Assembly (NCBI RefSeq): GCF_027270315.1
Contig: NZ_CP114413.1
Span: 5,580,001 to 5,644,000 of the forward strand
Direction of reading: 5' to 3'
DNA length: 64,000 nt
Origin: Streptomyces cinnabarinus
GTDB lineage: Bacteria > Actinomycetota > Actinomycetes > Streptomycetales > Streptomycetaceae
Below the pieces are notes generated by a model. It did no database searches and was not told where the DNA came from. It saw only the letters and a program-made list of their open reading frames with translations. This document shows, piece by piece, positions 41,182 to 50,163 of this stretch (positions within the stretch are counted from its first letter, which is position 1; each line of letters starts with the position of its first letter). The position numbers were made by a program, and so were the translations under genes.

Positions 41182-42726
41182 ATGGATATGCACACTGTGG
41201 TGGTGGGGACGTCCGGGGTGACCGCGTCCGACGTTCTCGCCGTGGCGCGCGGCGGCGCTCGCGTCGAGCTGGGTCAGGAGGCCGTGGCCGCACTCGCCGC
41301 GGCCCGCGAGATCGTGGACGCGCTGGCGGCCAAGCCCGAGCCCGTCTACGGCGTCTCCACCGGCTTCGGCGCCCTGGCGACCCGGCACATCAGCCAGGAG
41401 CTGCGCGCCCAACTCCAGCGGAACATCGTCCGCTCGCACGCCGCCGGCATGGGCCCGCGCGTGGAGCGCGAGGTCGTGCGCGCGCTGATGTTCCTGCGCC
41501 TGAAGACCGTCTGCTCGGGCCACACCGGCGTCCGCCCCGAGGTCGCCCAGACCATGGCCGACGTGCTGAACGCCGGGATCACCCCGGTCGTCCACGAGTA
41601 CGGCTCCCTCGGCTGCTCCGGCGACCTGGCCCCGCTCTCCCACTGCGCCCTCGCGCTGATGGGCGAGGGTGACGCCGAGGGCCCGGACGGCGCCGTGCGC
41701 CCCGCCGGTGAGCTGCTCGCCGAGCACGGCATCGCCCCCGTCGAGCTGCGCGAGAAGGAGGGCCTGGCCCTGCTCAACGGCACCGACGGCATGCTCGGCA
41801 TGCTGATCATGGCGCTGGCCGATCTGGACTCCTTGTACAAGTCCGCCGACATCACGGCCGCCCTGTCCCTGGAGGCCCTGCTCGGCACCGACAAGGTCCT
41901 CGCGCCGGAGCTGCACGCCATCCGCCCCCACCCGGGGCAGGGCGCCTCCGCCGCCAACATGCTCGCCGTGCTGAAGGACTCGCAGCTCACCGGTCACCAC
42001 CAGGACGACGCCCCCCGGGTCCAGGACGCCTACTCGGTGCGCTGCGCCCCGCAGGTCGCCGGGGCCGGGCGGGACACCATGGCGCACGCCCGGCTGGTCG
42101 CCGAGCGGGAGCTGGCCTCGGCCGTGGACAACCCCGTCGTCCTGCCGGACGGGCGCGTGGAGTCCAACGGCAACTTCCACGGCGCGCCGGTCGCCTATGT
42201 CCTGGACTTCCTCGCCATCGCCGCCGCCGACCTGGCCTCCATCGCCGAGCGGCGCACCGACCGGCTGCTCGACAAGAACCGCAGCCACGGGCTGCCGCCG
42301 TTCCTCGCGGACGACGCGGGCGTCGACTCCGGCCTGATGATCGCCCAGTACACGCAGGCCGCGCTGGTCAGCGAGCTGAAGCGGCTGGCCGTGCCGGCCT
42401 CCGCCGACTCGATCCCGTCCTCGGCCATGCAGGAGGACCACGTCTCCATGGGCTGGTCGGCCGCGCGCAAGCTGCGGACCGCCGTGGACAACCTCACGCG
42501 GGTCATCGCGGTCGAGCTGTACGCGGCCACGCGCGGCGTCGAACTGCGCGAGGGCCTCACCCCCGCACCCGCCACGCAGGCCGTTATCGAGGCCCTGCGC
42601 AAGGCGGGGGTCCAGGGTCCCGGGCCGGACCGGTTCCTCGCGCCCGACCTCGCCGCCGCGGACGCCTTCGTGCGGGACGGGCGGCTGGTGGCGGCCGCGG
42701 AGAGCGTCACCGGGCCGCTTCAGTAG
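41182..42726 (+). CDS. hutH: Histidine ammonia-lyase
   Basis: A 514-residue enzyme that deaminates histidine to urocanate, the first step of histidine use. The prosthetic MIO group forms from three residues in GSLGCSGDLAPLSH. Here they are C145-S146-G147, where most bacterial histidases have Ala-Ser-Gly; Streptomyces histidases carry this variant as far as I recall. Other landmarks are YGVSTGFGALATRHI, GLALLNGTDGM and SSAMQEDHVSMGWSAARKLR. ATG 41182 (MDMHTVVVGTSG) fits homologues and a leaderless promoter. The gene stands alone and is followed by a terminator. Confidence 0.96.
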   Translation: MDMHTVVVGTSGVTASDVLAVARGGARVELGQEAVAALAAAREIVDALAAKPEPVYGVSTGFGALATRHISQELRAQLQRNIVRSHAAGMGPRVEREVVRALMFLRLKTVCSGHTGVRPEVAQTMADVLNAGITPVVHEYGSLGCSGDLAPLSHCALALMGEGDAEGPDGAVRPAGELLAEHGIAPVELREKEGLALLNGTDGMLGMLIMALADLDSLYKSADITAALSLEALLGTDKVLAPELHAIRPHPGQGASAANMLAVLKDSQLTGHHQDDAPRVQDAYSVRCAPQVAGAGRDTMAHARLVAERELASAVDNPVVLPDGRVESNGNFHGAPVAYVLDFLAIAAADLASIAERRTDRLLDKNRSHGLPPFLADDAGVDSGLMIAQYTQAALVSELKRLAVPASADSIPSSAMQEDHVSMGWSAARKLRTAVDNLTRVIAVELYAATRGVELREGLTPAPATQAVIEALRKAGVQGPGPDRFLAPDLAAADAFVRDGRLVAAAESVTGPLQ

Positions 42727-42757
42727 CCGGACAGCCACTTCAGTAGCCGGACAGCAC

Positions 42758-42792
42758 AGAGCCCCGCCGTATGAGATGTACGGCGGGGCTCT
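42758..42792. terminator. Bidirectional terminator between hutH and a lipoprotein gene
   Basis: AGAGCCCCGCCGTA (42758-42771) pairs perfectly with TACGGCGGGGCTCT (42779-42792), between convergent stop codons. Confidence 0.8.
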
Positions 42793-42799
42793 CGCTTGC

Positions 42800-43570
42800 C
42801 TACTTCAGCTTGCCGACCTGCGCCGTGACGACCTCCGCCGGGATCTCGGCGACCTTGCCGGTGCCGAGCGAGGCGAGGTTCACCGTGTAGAACGTGGCGA
42901 TGGTGTTGCCCTTGCGGACCACCTCGGTGGTGAACTCGGCCGTGCCCTCGCCGTCCATGTCGACGCCCTGGGAGAACGCCACGGACTCGTCGCCCTGGCC
43001 GGAGGCCTTGGCCGAGGCGACCTTGGTGACCTTGGAGTTCTCGCCGTCCGCGGCCAGGCCGTAGCCGTCGGAGCAGGCGGCGACGCCGTCGCTCAGCGCC
43101 TTCATGGTCTTCTCGGCGCCGTCGCCGTCGTAGGACGAGAGGCCCACGAAGGTCATGTTGAGGTCGAAGGCGTCCTCGAAGTCGTCCGGGGCGGCCGTCG
43201 CGGTCGACGCCTTGTCCTCGGCGACCGTGTTGGAGGCGCTCGCCTCGGTGTCACCGGGGGCCAGGCCCGCCGTGGACCAGGCCAGCGGGGCGCACTCGGC
43301 CTTGTCCGGCTTCACCTCGGACTTGGACTTGGGGAGGGTGTCGTCCCCCGAGTCGACCTTGTAGCCCTTGATGTCGCTCTTGGTGAGCAGCAGCTTCTCC
43401 AGCTCCGCGGCGCTGAGCGCCTTCGCGGCCTGGGTGGGGGAGGCCGAGGCCTCCTTGCCGTTGTCCGAGGAGTCCTTGGACTCGTCGCTCGAACAACCCG
43501 TGATGAGGGCGAGCGTTACCGCGCTCATGGCGACCGTGGCGCCTATGCGCGCCCCCGATGATCTCTTCAT
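42800..43570 (-). CDS. Secreted lipoprotein of unknown function
   Basis: A 256-residue lipoprotein. The signal peptide MKRSSGARIGATVAMSAVTL is followed by the lipobox L-I-T-G-C, with the lipidated cysteine at position 26. A Ser/Asp-rich spacer comes next, then a soluble domain without recognised catalytic residues (a KLLLTKSDIKGYKVDSGDD segment recurs in actinobacterial lipoproteins). It probably acts at the outer face of the membrane. It follows, in reverse orientation, the sortase-type surface protein gene, 44 bp away. Confidence 0.85.
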   Translation of the reverse strand: MKRSSGARIGATVAMSAVTLALITGCSSDESKDSSDNGKEASASPTQAAKALSAAELEKLLLTKSDIKGYKVDSGDDTLPKSKSEVKPDKAECAPLAWSTAGLAPGDTEASASNTVAEDKASTATAAPDDFEDAFDLNMTFVGLSSYDGDGAEKTMKALSDGVAACSDGYGLAADGENSKVTKVASAKASGQGDESVAFSQGVDMDGEGTAEFTTEVVRKGNTIATFYTVNLASLGTGKVAEIPAEVVTAQVGKLK

Positions 43571-43613
43571 GAGCCGGACTATGAAGCTTTGGTTAAAGAA
43601 ACGTCAAGTCGGT

Positions 43614-43916
43614 TCAGAAACCGTGACGTTCCCGTCGTACCGAATACACCACGAACCCCGCGCCCAGGGCGAGGGAGAAGGTCCCGCCGACGACGTACGG
43701 AGTGGTGTCGAAGCTGCCGGTGTCGGCGAGTTCGACCTCGGAGGTGTCCGTGGCGGCGGCTCGTGCCTGCTGGGTGACCTGCGTCGTCGGACTCGTCGAG
43801 GGCAGCTCTCTGGCCGGCTCGTCCCCGCTCGCGTTGGCGGACGGGACGAACCACAGGGCGCCCAGCAGGGTCCCCGCGGCGGTGGCGGTCAGCAGTGGAC
43901 GGCGAGCGGATGACAC
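43614..43916 (-). CDS. Small sortase-anchored surface protein (LAXTG class E signal)
   Basis: A 100-residue precursor. Start GTG 43916 has an AAGGGG ribosome site. A signal peptide (RPLLTATAAGTLLGALWFVP then SANA) is followed by a short Thr/Ala-rich mature part. It ends with the cell-wall sorting signal L-A-D-T-G, a hydrophobic helix (YVVGGTFSLALGAGFVVY) and a basic tail (RRERHGF). LAXTG is recognised by class E sortases, which in Streptomyces attach chaplins. The very short mature region suggests a small cell-wall protein; the sorting motif is clear, its role is not. Confidence 0.8.
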   Translation of the reverse strand: MSSARRPLLTATAAGTLLGALWFVPSANASGDEPARELPSTSPTTQVTQQARAAATDTSEVELADTGSFDTTPYVVGGTFSLALGAGFVVYSVRRERHGF

Positions 43917-44036
43917 GGAATATCGATCCCCTTGTGGCGCTGGCGAATTGGCCGTGTGGAGCGATGCTAATGAAAGGCCGGGGTCGCGGGAAAGTCGTGG
44001 GAGCCTCAAGTCGGGCTCGGGCCGTACGCTCCGACC

Positions 44037-44381
44037 ATGAACACAGAAGAGACATCACGATTTGTCCGGCTTCGCGTGGAGCTCGTCCTGGAAGTGGACG
44101 ACGCGGGCGCCGTGACCAAGGCGGCCCTGGCCCGGATCGCCGGCGACGTGGACATGCCCGCCGACGAGCGGGCGCACGCCGAGAACGCTGTGACGGAGGA
44201 CACCGCGGAGGCGCTGGCCTATCTCGTCGACCCGTTCGACCTGGTCAGTGAGGTGCCCGGGGTGGACCTCGCCCAGGCCTCCTGGTCCAGCGAGCAGATC
44301 GACTACGACCCCGATTCGCCGGACTGGGACATCGACGAGGATGATGTCGACGAGGACGACGACGAAACGACGGTTGGCTGA
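44037..44381 (+). CDS. Acidic small conserved protein
   Basis: A 114-residue soluble protein with a strongly acidic C-terminus (DSPDWDIDEDDVDEDDDE) and no recognised domain. The start ATG 44037 lies 6 nt after TACGCT (44025-44030), the same -10-like element as at hutH and metB, so the message may be leaderless. It corresponds to a conserved gene of the SCO4933 position. A terminator hairpin follows directly. Function unknown. Confidence 0.75.
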   Translation: MNTEETSRFVRLRVELVLEVDDAGAVTKAALARIAGDVDMPADERAHAENAVTEDTAEALAYLVDPFDLVSEVPGVDLAQASWSSEQIDYDPDSPDWDIDEDDVDEDDDETTVG

Positions 44382-44401
44382 GCAGGCTTGGGGAAATCGT
44401 G

Positions 44402-44429
44402 ACCCCGGTCGGCAACCGCCGTCCGGGGT
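44402..44429 (+). terminator. Intrinsic terminator with pyrimidine tail
   Basis: ACCCCGG (44402-44408) pairs with CCGGGGT (44423-44429), followed by TTCTTCG, a rare T-rich tail for this genome. It lies 20 bp after the acidic protein stop. Confidence 0.7.
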
Positions 44430-44602
44430 TTCTTCGTCTCAAGCTTGCGCACTGACCGACATCCGCACCACCCGCCCCGGCGGACGTGGTGTGCCCCACA
44501 CATCCAAGGGATGTGGAACGGGACGAACCGGTCGTAGCGTTGATGGTTCTTGACGGGGACTCTCGGGGTACTGGGGATTCGGCAACGATGGAGAAGCGTG
44601 TG

Positions 44603-45847
44603 ATGACGGTCAGTAAGCGGCGCAGGGGCCTGACGGTCGCGTCCGCACTGCTCGGAAGTGTTCTGGTGCTCTCGGCGTGCTCCGGCGGGGACGAAGCATC
44701 CGGGGACGAGAGCGGCGACACCTCGCAGGCCAAGGTCGACGAGGCGGCGGCCCAGAAGACCTCCGAGGCGCAGATCAAGATCACGCCGAAGGACGGCGCC
44801 GACAACGCCTCCATCAACGCCACCGCGGTCACCGTGAGCAAGGGCACGCTCACCGAGGTGAAGATGACCACCGCCGACGGTGCCGCCGTCGAGGGTGCGA
44901 TATCCGCGGACAAGAAGAGCTGGAAGCCGACCGCCCAGCTGGAGCGGTCCACCACTTACAAGATCACGGCGACCGCCGAGGACGCCAAGGGCCTGGAGGC
45001 CCACGAGAACGCCTCGTTCTCCACGCTCTCCCCGACGAACAGCTTCCTCGGCTACTTCACCCCCGAGGACGGCTCCACGGTCGGCGTCGGCATGCCGGTG
45101 TCGATCAACTTCGACAAGGCGATCACCAACAAGGCGGATGTCCAGAAGGGCATCACCGTCTCCAGCAGCAGCGGCCAGGAGGTCGCCTGCCACTGGTTCA
45201 ACGCCAACCGCATGGACTGCCGCCCCGAGGACTACTGGCAGGAAGGCTCGACCGTCACCCTGAAGATGGCCCTCGACGGCGTCGAGGGTGCCGAGGGCGT
45301 CTACGGCGTCCAGCAGAAGACGGTCACCTTCACCATCGGCCGCAACCAGGTCTCCTACGTCGACGCGAACACCAAGCAGATGAAGGTGACGCAGGACGGC
45401 AAGGTCGTCAAGACCATCCCGATCTCCGCCGGTTCGCCCGAGAACAAGACGTACGAGGGCACCATGGTGATGTCGGAGATGTTCAAGGAGACGCGCATGA
45501 ACGGCGCGACCGTGGGCTTCACCGACGACGACGGCAAGGGCGAGTACGACATCAAGGACGTGCCGCACGCCATCCGCCTGACCAACTCCGGCACCTTCAT
45601 CCACGGCAACTACTGGGGCGCCGACTCGGTCTTCGGCAGCGTCAACACCAGCCACGGCTGCGTGGGCCTGAACGACACCAAGGGTGCCAACGACAAGGGC
45701 ACGGCGGGCTACTGGTTCTACACCAACTCGATCATCGGTGACGTCGTGGTCGTCCAGAACACCGGCGACAAGACGGTCTCCCCGGACAACGGCCTCAACG
45801 GCTGGAACATGAACTGGGCGGACTGGAAGGCGGGCTCGGAGGCCTGA
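44603..45847 (+). CDS. L,D-transpeptidase lipoprotein
   Basis: A 414-residue peptidoglycan cross-linking enzyme. A signal peptide with lipobox L-S-A-C precedes two immunoglobulin-like domains (about residues 60-270), then a YkuD catalytic domain with the signature FIHGNYWGADSVFGSVNTSH followed by GCVGLND, where the cysteine is the nucleophile. It makes 3-3 cross-links in the cell wall. ATG 44603 is preferred because GGAGAAG lies 7 nt upstream; ATG 44588 is an alternative. A GGAAC element (44515-44519) about 90 bp upstream resembles the -35 of ECF cell-envelope-stress promoters, but a matching -10 is not certain. Confidence 0.92.
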   Translation: MTVSKRRRGLTVASALLGSVLVLSACSGGDEASGDESGDTSQAKVDEAAAQKTSEAQIKITPKDGADNASINATAVTVSKGTLTEVKMTTADGAAVEGAISADKKSWKPTAQLERSTTYKITATAEDAKGLEAHENASFSTLSPTNSFLGYFTPEDGSTVGVGMPVSINFDKAITNKADVQKGITVSSSSGQEVACHWFNANRMDCRPEDYWQEGSTVTLKMALDGVEGAEGVYGVQQKTVTFTIGRNQVSYVDANTKQMKVTQDGKVVKTIPISAGSPENKTYEGTMVMSEMFKETRMNGATVGFTDDDGKGEYDIKDVPHAIRLTNSGTFIHGNYWGADSVFGSVNTSHGCVGLNDTKGANDKGTAGYWFYTNSIIGDVVVVQNTGDKTVSPDNGLNGWNMNWADWKAGSEA

Positions 45848-45874
45848 TCCGCCGCTCGTTCCTCGACGAGAAGA

Positions 45875-45912
45875 GAAGCGGCCCCCGGGACCTGAGTCCC
45901 GGGGGCCGCTTC
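45875..45912. terminator. Bidirectional terminator between L,D-transpeptidase and subtilase genes
   Basis: GAAGCGGCCCCCGGGAC (45875-45891) pairs perfectly with 45896-45912 across a 4-nt loop. The sequence is flanked by AAGAGAA and TTGT. Confidence 0.88.
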
Positions 45913-45930
45913 CTTGTCACGGGCTACGGA

Positions 45931-48900
45931 CTACTTGCCGTAGTACGCGTTGTAGATCGAGATCGTCGACTTGTTGCCCTTCTTGTCGGCGATCTTCGCG
46001 TGGAAGGAGATGCCCTTGCCCTTCTCCGGGCTCTTCACCTTGATCTTGCCGTTGGTGACGGTGACCTTCTTCCAGGTCTGGCCGTAGTCGTACGACACGT
46101 ACACCGCCAGCGACTTCAGGTTGCTGCCCTTGGCCGCGCCCTCGACGACCACCGGGATGGTCTTCGTGTGACCCGCCGCGACCTTGCTGTCCAGGCCCGT
46201 CTTGGCGTTGAAGCGGACCGTGGAGGCCGGGAGCTTGGCCGGGTCGGCGCCCGGCTTCTTGGACTTGAACGTCCAGCTCGCGTCGATCCGGGTGGAGGCG
46301 GCCGCGACCTTGACGCTCCGCTTCACCGAGGTCGTCAGCTTGTACTCGGCCTCCGCGGACGGGACCTTGAACTGCTTCTCACCGAACAGCGGGTCGTCGT
46401 TGGTGCCGACCTTGGTGCCGTTGCGGTACAGCGTGGTGGTGACCGAGCTGAACTCCGAGGAGCCGGCGTGCGCCTTGCCGTCCGCGAACAGCGGCAGGTA
46501 GCCGAAGATGTCGTTGCCGTCGCGGTACAGGCCGAAGTCGGCGTTCAGGTGCGGGCCGAAGACGGCCGTGTTGAACGTCTTAGAGTAGGTCTGGCCCGCC
46601 TTGAAGGACTGCTCGCCGCCGAGCGTGTAGTACGCCTCGGTGATCGGCCAGCCGTCCGCGTCGACCCCGCCGATCTGCTCGAAGTCCAGCTGCCACTTCA
46701 CACCGGAGGCGGCGGACAGATACAGCGTGCGGGTGCCGGGCAGCTTCTGGCTGATGCCGATCGAGGAGCCGCTGCTCGTTGCGTTGGGCAGCCAGCCCAC
46801 GGCGTTGACGGCGCCCTTCTTGCCGCTCGACGAGGCGCCCATGCCGACCTTCACCGTGGCCAGCTCGCTCGCCTTGTAGTGCTTGGTGTAACCGGTGGCC
46901 AGCTGCTGCACCTTGCCGCCGGCGACGGTGTTGTACTCCGCCTTGTCACCGCTGCTCCAGTGGCCGTCCCACTGCTGGGACAGCGAACCGTCGGTGACCT
47001 TCGGACCGAGGCCCTTGGTGCGGAAGTTGGCGTAGGTGTCCAGGAACCAGATGAACCCATAGCCGGAGTCGCCCACCTGGAGCTCGTACCCCGGAGCGGC
47101 GAACTCCGACTTGGCGTTCGCGTCCGGCACGGTGATGTCCACCGGCTTGGCGGTACGGGCGTCCAGCGTGACCGTCGTGTTCTTGGTGACGTTCAGCTTG
47201 GGCTGGGCCAGCCAGTCGATGCCCTTGGTGGGGTCCTCGGCGTCCACGGAGATGCTGGAGTCCAGGATGTACTGGCCCTTGGGGACGCGCACCGTGACGG
47301 TGCCGTCGGCGTCGTACGGGAAGAAGTACCGGTTCTCGGCGAGACCCCCGACGCCCAGCAGGAAGGCGCTCCAGTACTCGGCCGCGGTGCCGTCACGGTT
47401 GATGGCCTTCACCGTGAGGTCGTACGACTCCACCTCGCGCTGCACCGCGGCGGCCGTACGGACGCTCTGCCCGCCGCCCGTCGCCGTGATGTACGCGGAG
47501 TAGGCGCCGTCCAGGGTGCCGCCCAGCTTGGTGTTGACCGTCATGTCCACGCTGGCCTTGCCGCCCGCGGGGACGGTCACCGAGGTGGCGCCCAGCTTGA
47601 AGAAGCCCGCCGGGGCCGGCTGGCCCTTGGGGTTGGTGGCGGTCGCCGACAGCTTCAGCGTGACGTCCTCGGTACCGAGGTTGCGGTACGTCACCTGCTT
47701 GGTGACCGGGGTGTCGTCGGTGTGCGGCCACTGCTGCACGCCGAAGCTCACCGACACCGGATCGGCGATCACGGTCTGCTTGATGGCCTTGTCGACCTGG
47801 ATCCGGCCCGAACCCTGCTCGAACGGCGTGTACTTGCCGCCCTTGGTGGACGCGGTCAGCGCGCCCTTGAGCTCGGCGTACGTCCACTCCGGGTGCTGCT
47901 GCTTCAGGATCGCGGCGGCGCCCGCGACATGCGGCGTCGCCATCGACGTACCCGAGATGGTCAGGTAGCCGGGCGGCTTCTCGCCGACCTCCTGCTCGAT
48001 CAGGCTGCCCTTGGCGGACGCGGCGGTGATGTCCACACCGGGCGCGGTGACGTCCGGCTTGATGGCGCCGTCGCCGAGGCGCGGTCCGGTGGAGGAGAAG
48101 TCGGCCAGCTTGTCCTTGTCGTCGACGGCGCCGACGGTGAGCGCGGCGTCCGCGCTGCCCGGCGAACCGACCGACTCCGGGCCCGAGTTGCCCGCAGCGA
48201 TGGCGAACAGGATGCCCTTCTCGGCGGACAGCTTGTTGACCGCCGCCTCCAGCGGGTCCACCTCGGGGGTGTCCATGCCGCCGAGGCTGAGGTTGACGAC
48301 CTGGGCGCCCTGCTCGGCCGCCCACTCCATGCCGGCCAGGATGCCGGAGTCGTCACCGGAGCCGGTGTCGTCGAGGACCTTGCCGTTCAGGACCTGGGCG
48401 CCGGGCGCCACGCCCTTGTACTTGCCGCCGGACTTCGCGCCGGTGCCCGCCGCGATGGACGCGACATGCGTGCCGTGGCCGACCTTGTCCTCGGCGGTGG
48501 CGGCCGGGGTGAAGTTCTTGGCGGCGATCACCTGGTCCTTGAGGTCCGGGTGGTTGGCGTCGACGCCGGTGTCCAGCACGGCGATCTTGACGCCCTTGCC
48601 GTCGTACCCCGCCGACCAGGCCTTCGGGGCGCCGATCTGGGCCACGGACTTGTCGAGCGTGGCCTTGCGGGTGCCGTCGAGCCAGATGTGCGCGATGCCC
48701 GAGGCGGTCCTGCCGCTGTTGGTGACGGCGTCCCACAGGTCGGGCGTCTCGGCGTACGGCGTCTGCACCGCGTCCGCGTTCAGGGACTTCAGGGTGCGGC
48801 GCAGCTCGCCCGACTCGCGGACGTCGGCCTTGGTGCCGGTGGCGGCGCCCTGGTAACCGACGATCACCTTCAGGCCCTTGGCCTGCGACTTGCGGGTCGT

Positions 48901-49251
48901 GGACTTGTTCAGCTCGGTGATGTCGAAGAGGCGCTGGTCGAGCTTTCCGGCGGCGATCAGCCGGGCCGCGTCGGCCGGGATGACGAGCGTGTGCCCGTCG
49001 GCCTTGCGGACCTGGACGGGTATGTGCTGACGGCCCTTCGCCCGCTCCAGGCCCACGACTTGGCCCTTGGCGTTCACGGCGACCCGGTCACCCGTGATGA
49101 GGGTGATGCGGTGGTGGGCGGAGAGCTGGGCGGCGGAATCGCTCCGCTGCTCGGGCTTCGCCGACGCCGGGCTGGTCATTCCGGCGGCGAGGGCGACGGC
49201 GGCTGCCGTGGCGACGGTGGCCGCGCATGCTCTTTTCACTTGTCTGCGCAA
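45931..49251 (-). CDS. Secreted subtilisin-like serine protease (S8 family), about 1100 residues
   Basis: A 1106-residue secreted protease. The signal peptide VKRACAATVATAAAVALAAG is followed by a prodomain with ITLITGDRVAV. The catalytic triad is Asp in KIAVLDTGVDANHPDL, His in GHGTHVASIAAG and Ser in SGTSMATPHVAGAAAILKQQH. About 600 residues of immunoglobulin/beta-sandwich-like C-terminal domains follow, without a visible anchor. A TTG at 49251 follows an AAGGGGG ribosome site; GTG 49239 is an equally possible start. Its job is extracellular protein degradation during growth or development. It is flanked by a strong terminator and, upstream, an inverted repeat. Confidence 0.9.
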   Translation of the reverse strand: MRRQVKRACAATVATAAAVALAAGMTSPASAKPEQRSDSAAQLSAHHRITLITGDRVAVNAKGQVVGLERAKGRQHIPVQVRKADGHTLVIPADAARLIAAGKLDQRLFDITELNKSTTRKSQAKGLKVIVGYQGAATGTKADVRESGELRRTLKSLNADAVQTPYAETPDLWDAVTNSGRTASGIAHIWLDGTRKATLDKSVAQIGAPKAWSAGYDGKGVKIAVLDTGVDANHPDLKDQVIAAKNFTPAATAEDKVGHGTHVASIAAGTGAKSGGKYKGVAPGAQVLNGKVLDDTGSGDDSGILAGMEWAAEQGAQVVNLSLGGMDTPEVDPLEAAVNKLSAEKGILFAIAAGNSGPESVGSPGSADAALTVGAVDDKDKLADFSSTGPRLGDGAIKPDVTAPGVDITAASAKGSLIEQEVGEKPPGYLTISGTSMATPHVAGAAAILKQQHPEWTYAELKGALTASTKGGKYTPFEQGSGRIQVDKAIKQTVIADPVSVSFGVQQWPHTDDTPVTKQVTYRNLGTEDVTLKLSATATNPKGQPAPAGFFKLGATSVTVPAGGKASVDMTVNTKLGGTLDGAYSAYITATGGGQSVRTAAAVQREVESYDLTVKAINRDGTAAEYWSAFLLGVGGLAENRYFFPYDADGTVTVRVPKGQYILDSSISVDAEDPTKGIDWLAQPKLNVTKNTTVTLDARTAKPVDITVPDANAKSEFAAPGYELQVGDSGYGFIWFLDTYANFRTKGLGPKVTDGSLSQQWDGHWSSGDKAEYNTVAGGKVQQLATGYTKHYKASELATVKVGMGASSSGKKGAVNAVGWLPNATSSGSSIGISQKLPGTRTLYLSAASGVKWQLDFEQIGGVDADGWPITEAYYTLGGEQSFKAGQTYSKTFNTAVFGPHLNADFGLYRDGNDIFGYLPLFADGKAHAGSSEFSSVTTTLYRNGTKVGTNDDPLFGEKQFKVPSAEAEYKLTTSVKRSVKVAAASTRIDASWTFKSKKPGADPAKLPASTVRFNAKTGLDSKVAAGHTKTIPVVVEGAAKGSNLKSLAVYVSYDYGQTWKKVTVTNGKIKVKSPEKGKGISFHAKIADKKGNKSTISIYNAYYGK

Positions 49252-49332
49252 GTTTCCCCCTTGCTGATGTACCGGGTGAATTTCCCCGTTCACCCGGCCG
49301 GGGGTGGTCCTGCACAGACGTACGTGCACCCC

Positions 49333-49353
49333 CCGGTATACGAAGTATGCCGG
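49333..49353. promoter_or_regulatory. Inverted repeat CCGGTATAC-GAA-GTATGCCGG upstream of the subtilase gene
   Basis: Arms of 9 bp with one mismatch around GAA, about 82 bp upstream of the subtilase start. A candidate repressor or activator site. The gap to the ABC gene otherwise holds no coding sequence. Confidence 0.4.
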
Positions 49354-49427
49354 GGAGTGATCAGCGACCTCAATAGACCGGGGACGGGCAGAATCGGACT
49401 GTTACGAACCGGACTTACCCGCCGGAC

Positions 49428-50111
49428 TTACCCGCCCGTGTTTTCCCGGACGGAGATCTTTCCCTTGCGGATGGTCGCGAGACGGGGGGCCTTCTTCGCG
49501 ATGGACGAATCGTGCGTGACCATGATGAAAGTGAGCCCGAGCTCCTTCCACATTCGTTCGAGCACCTCCATGATCTCGTCGCGCATCGACTCGTCGAGAT
49601 TGCCGGTGGGTTCATCGGCGAGCAGCACCTTGGGCTCCTTGACCAAGGCCCGGGCGATGGCCACGCGCTGCTGCTGACCACCGGACATCTCCGACGGCAG
49701 ATGTCCCAGGCGCTCTCCCAGACCCACCGACTTCAGCGCCTCGGCGGCGCGTTCGCGCCGCTCCTTCACCTTCGCGCCGAGCGGTACGAGCGCGGTTTCG
49801 ACGTTCTCCTGTGCGGTCAGCGTGGGGATCAGATTGAAACTCTGGAAGACGAAGCCGATGTTCTCGCTGCGAACGCGGGTCAGCTTGGACTCGGAAAGTT
49901 TGGCCAGATCCGTGCCATCCAGAACGACCTCGCCCGACGTCGGGCGGTCCAGGCCACCGAGCATCTGGAGAAGGGTGGACTTGCCGCCGCCGGTGGGGCC
50001 CTGAATGACGAGACGGTCCCCGTCGGCGATGGTGAGGTCAACTCCGTGGAGGGCGTGGACTGTTTCTTTGCCTCGGGTGTAGAGCTTGGTGACGTTTCTG
50101 AGTTCGTACAT
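49428..50111 (-). CDS. ABC transporter ATP-binding protein (MacB/LolD-like)
   Basis: A 227-residue ATPase subunit with Walker A GPTGGGKST, signature LSGGQQQRVAIARAL and Walker B KVLLADEPTGNLDE. It belongs to the type VII (MacB/FtsE/LolD) group by its partner, a permease with a large extracellular domain encoded 52 bp upstream. The pair probably moves a lipid, peptide or drug across, or to the outside of, the membrane, or gates a cell-wall hydrolase. The substrate cannot be predicted. Confidence 0.92.
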   Translation of the reverse strand: MYELRNVTKLYTRGKETVHALHGVDLTIADGDRLVIQGPTGGGKSTLLQMLGGLDRPTSGEVVLDGTDLAKLSESKLTRVRSENIGFVFQSFNLIPTLTAQENVETALVPLGAKVKERRERAAEALKSVGLGERLGHLPSEMSGGQQQRVAIARALVKEPKVLLADEPTGNLDESMRDEIMEVLERMWKELGLTFIMVTHDSSIAKKAPRLATIRKGKISVRENTGG

Positions 50112-50163
50112 AGGGGGCTCCTGGGTTGGTTCGAGGTCGACGCTGCTTCAGTCCCAACCCGCG

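Noticed and set aside
46000..49677. 1225-codon plus-strand frame opposite the subtilase gene
   Set aside because: Antisense artefact. The protease triad and signal peptide are on the minus strand.
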